A DNA stretch of 6,688 nucleotides from contig JAAXHF010000071.1 of assembly GCA_012271025.1 (NCBI GenBank), positions 1 to 6,688 of the forward strand. Reading direction: 5' to 3'. This document shows, in pieces, positions 5,816-6,688 of the stretch. The notes under the pieces were generated by a model, which searched no databases, had not been told where the DNA came from, and saw only the letters and a program-made list of their open reading frames with translations. This DNA is from Deltaproteobacteria bacterium (lineage in GTDB: Bacteria; Desulfobacterota_B; Binatia; Bin18). Every line of letters starts with the position of its first letter. The first letter of the stretch is position 1. The position numbers and the translations under genes are program-made.

Positions 5816-6688
5816 GTGAGAGAGGAGAGCAGGATAGTCCGGGCTGCGGGCCAGATCGGTGTCCTGACCCTGCTCAGCCGAGTGACAGGGCTAGTCCGCG
5901 ACATGCTCATCGCCGGCCTGTTCGGAGCCAGTTCGGCCACCGATGCCTTTTTTGTCGCCTTTCGCATCCCCAATCTGTTACGTCGCCTGGTCGGCGAAGG
6001 GGCCAGCAACGCCGCCATCATCCCGGTTGTCACCGAGTATGTGGTCCATCACTCCGGGGCCGAAACCCAAGCCATGCTGCGCGCCGTGTTCGGGGTTACG
6101 AGCGGGATCTTGCTGCTGCTGACCGGACTCGGGATTGTGTGTGCCGCCCCCCTGGTGCGGCTTTTTGCGCCGGGCTTTGACCCGGACACGTTGGTCCTCG
6201 CAGTTGCCCTGACCGAGCTCACCTTTGCCTATCTGTTCTGGGTCGGGCTGCTCGCCCTGGCGACCGGTGTGTGCCACGCCCGGCGGCATTTCAGCGCCCC
6301 GGCCTTTGCCCCGGTGCTGTTGAATACGGCCATCATCGGCTGCGCCTTGGGAGTCTCGCGCTTCCTGGCCGAACCGATCTTCAGCCTGGCCTATGGCGTC
6401 GTGCTCGGCGGCGTGCTGCAAGTCGCCTGGCAGGTCCCGACCCTGGGCCGTTTGGGGCTGCTGGTCCGTCCCCAGTGGCGGCCACGGCATCCGGCTGTGG
6501 TGCGGGTCGGCGGCCTGCTGGTTCCGGTCGTATTCGGAGCGGCGGTCTATCAGTTCGGTCTGGTGGTGAATACTGTCCTGGCGTCTCTCCTCGGTGCCGG
6601 TGGCGTCTCCGCGCTGTGGTATGCCAGCCGGCTGTTCGAGTTTCCCCAGGGGATTCTTGTGGCCGCCCTGGCCAGCGCGACATTGCCG
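5816..6688 (+). CDS. murJ: Lipid II flippase MurJ (3' partial)
   Basis: Multi-pass inner-membrane protein of the MOP/MviN family that flips lipid II to the periplasmic face for peptidoglycan synthesis. 291 codons are present; about 40% of a usual protein of some 500 residues is missing beyond the right edge. The N-terminal block is clear: RAAGQIGVLTLLSRVTGLVRDMLIAGLFGA, then ATDAFFVAFRIPNLLRRLVGEGA. The arginines equivalent to those essential in E. coli MurJ are present (Arg22 and Arg28, the RIPNLLRR cluster at 50-57), with Glu61, and Arg272 in YASRLFEFPQG near the end. Several hydrophobic membrane segments are visible, for example around LLLLTGLGIVCAAPLV and LLVPVVFGAAVYQFGL. The start is one of three tandem GTG codons (5810, 5813, 5816); 5816 is chosen because AGAGG precedes it at 5 nt and MREESRIVRAAG fits the family. 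An in-frame TGA at 5774 limits the frame upstream. Confidence 0.93.
   Translation, partial: MREESRIVRAAGQIGVLTLLSRVTGLVRDMLIAGLFGASSATDAFFVAFRIPNLLRRLVGEGASNAAIIPVVTEYVVHHSGAETQAMLRAVFGVTSGILLLLTGLGIVCAAPLVRLFAPGFDPDTLVLAVALTELTFAYLFWVGLLALATGVCHARRHFSAPAFAPVLLNTAIIGCALGVSRFLAEPIFSLAYGVVLGGVLQVAWQVPTLGRLGLLVRPQWRPRHPAVVRVGGLLVPVVFGAAVYQFGLVVNTVLASLLGAGGVSALWYASRLFEFPQGILVAALASATLP

Noticed and set aside
5978..6683. Minus-strand frames opposite murJ
   Set aside because: The Gly/Gln/Arg-rich translations are typical reverse-strand shadows of hydrophobic membrane-protein codons.

Overview
The window is an ordinary-looking, GC-rich chromosomal segment (about 60% G+C by eye) from a diderm bacterium. 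LptE and MurJ point to an outer membrane with lipopolysaccharide and a peptidoglycan wall. The fused ribBA, the ribBA-ribH-nusB order and the type of leucyl-tRNA synthetase suggest an uncultured lineage of the old deltaproteobacterial grade (Desulfobacterota, Binatota, Entotheonella-like). That placement is an inference from recall and is not secure. No mobile element, CRISPR array, tRNA or rRNA is visible, and codon use looks uniform throughout.

Layout. Positions 1-5347 are one co-directional plus-strand cluster: ribBA (cut at its 5' end by the window edge), ribH, nusB, leuS and lptE. Gaps are 19, 19 and 28 nt, with a 35-nt overlap between nusB and leuS, so this is very probably one operon. 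Positions 5348-5446 form a short convergent junction with an inverted repeat. rpsT (ribosomal protein S20) lies on the minus strand at 5447-5698, starting from GTG. Positions 5699-5815 are a divergent intergenic region that must hold the start signals for rpsT and for murJ. murJ runs off the right edge.

How the genes relate. RibBA and RibH supply riboflavin precursors. RibA activity opens GTP, RibB activity would make dihydroxybutanone phosphate, and RibH joins the two branches into lumazine. NusB (antitermination with S10), LeuRS and S20 belong to transcription and translation. LptE and MurJ serve the cell envelope.

The most notable observation is that the DHBP-synthase half of RibBA has lost several signature residues while the GTP cyclohydrolase II half looks intact. 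This predicts a separate ribB elsewhere. Smaller points are a LeuRS without the zinc-knuckle cysteines and with a changed editing motif, a closely packed divergent rpsT/murJ region with an ambiguous murJ start, and the absence of holA after lptE. I did not find evidence of a wholly new system.
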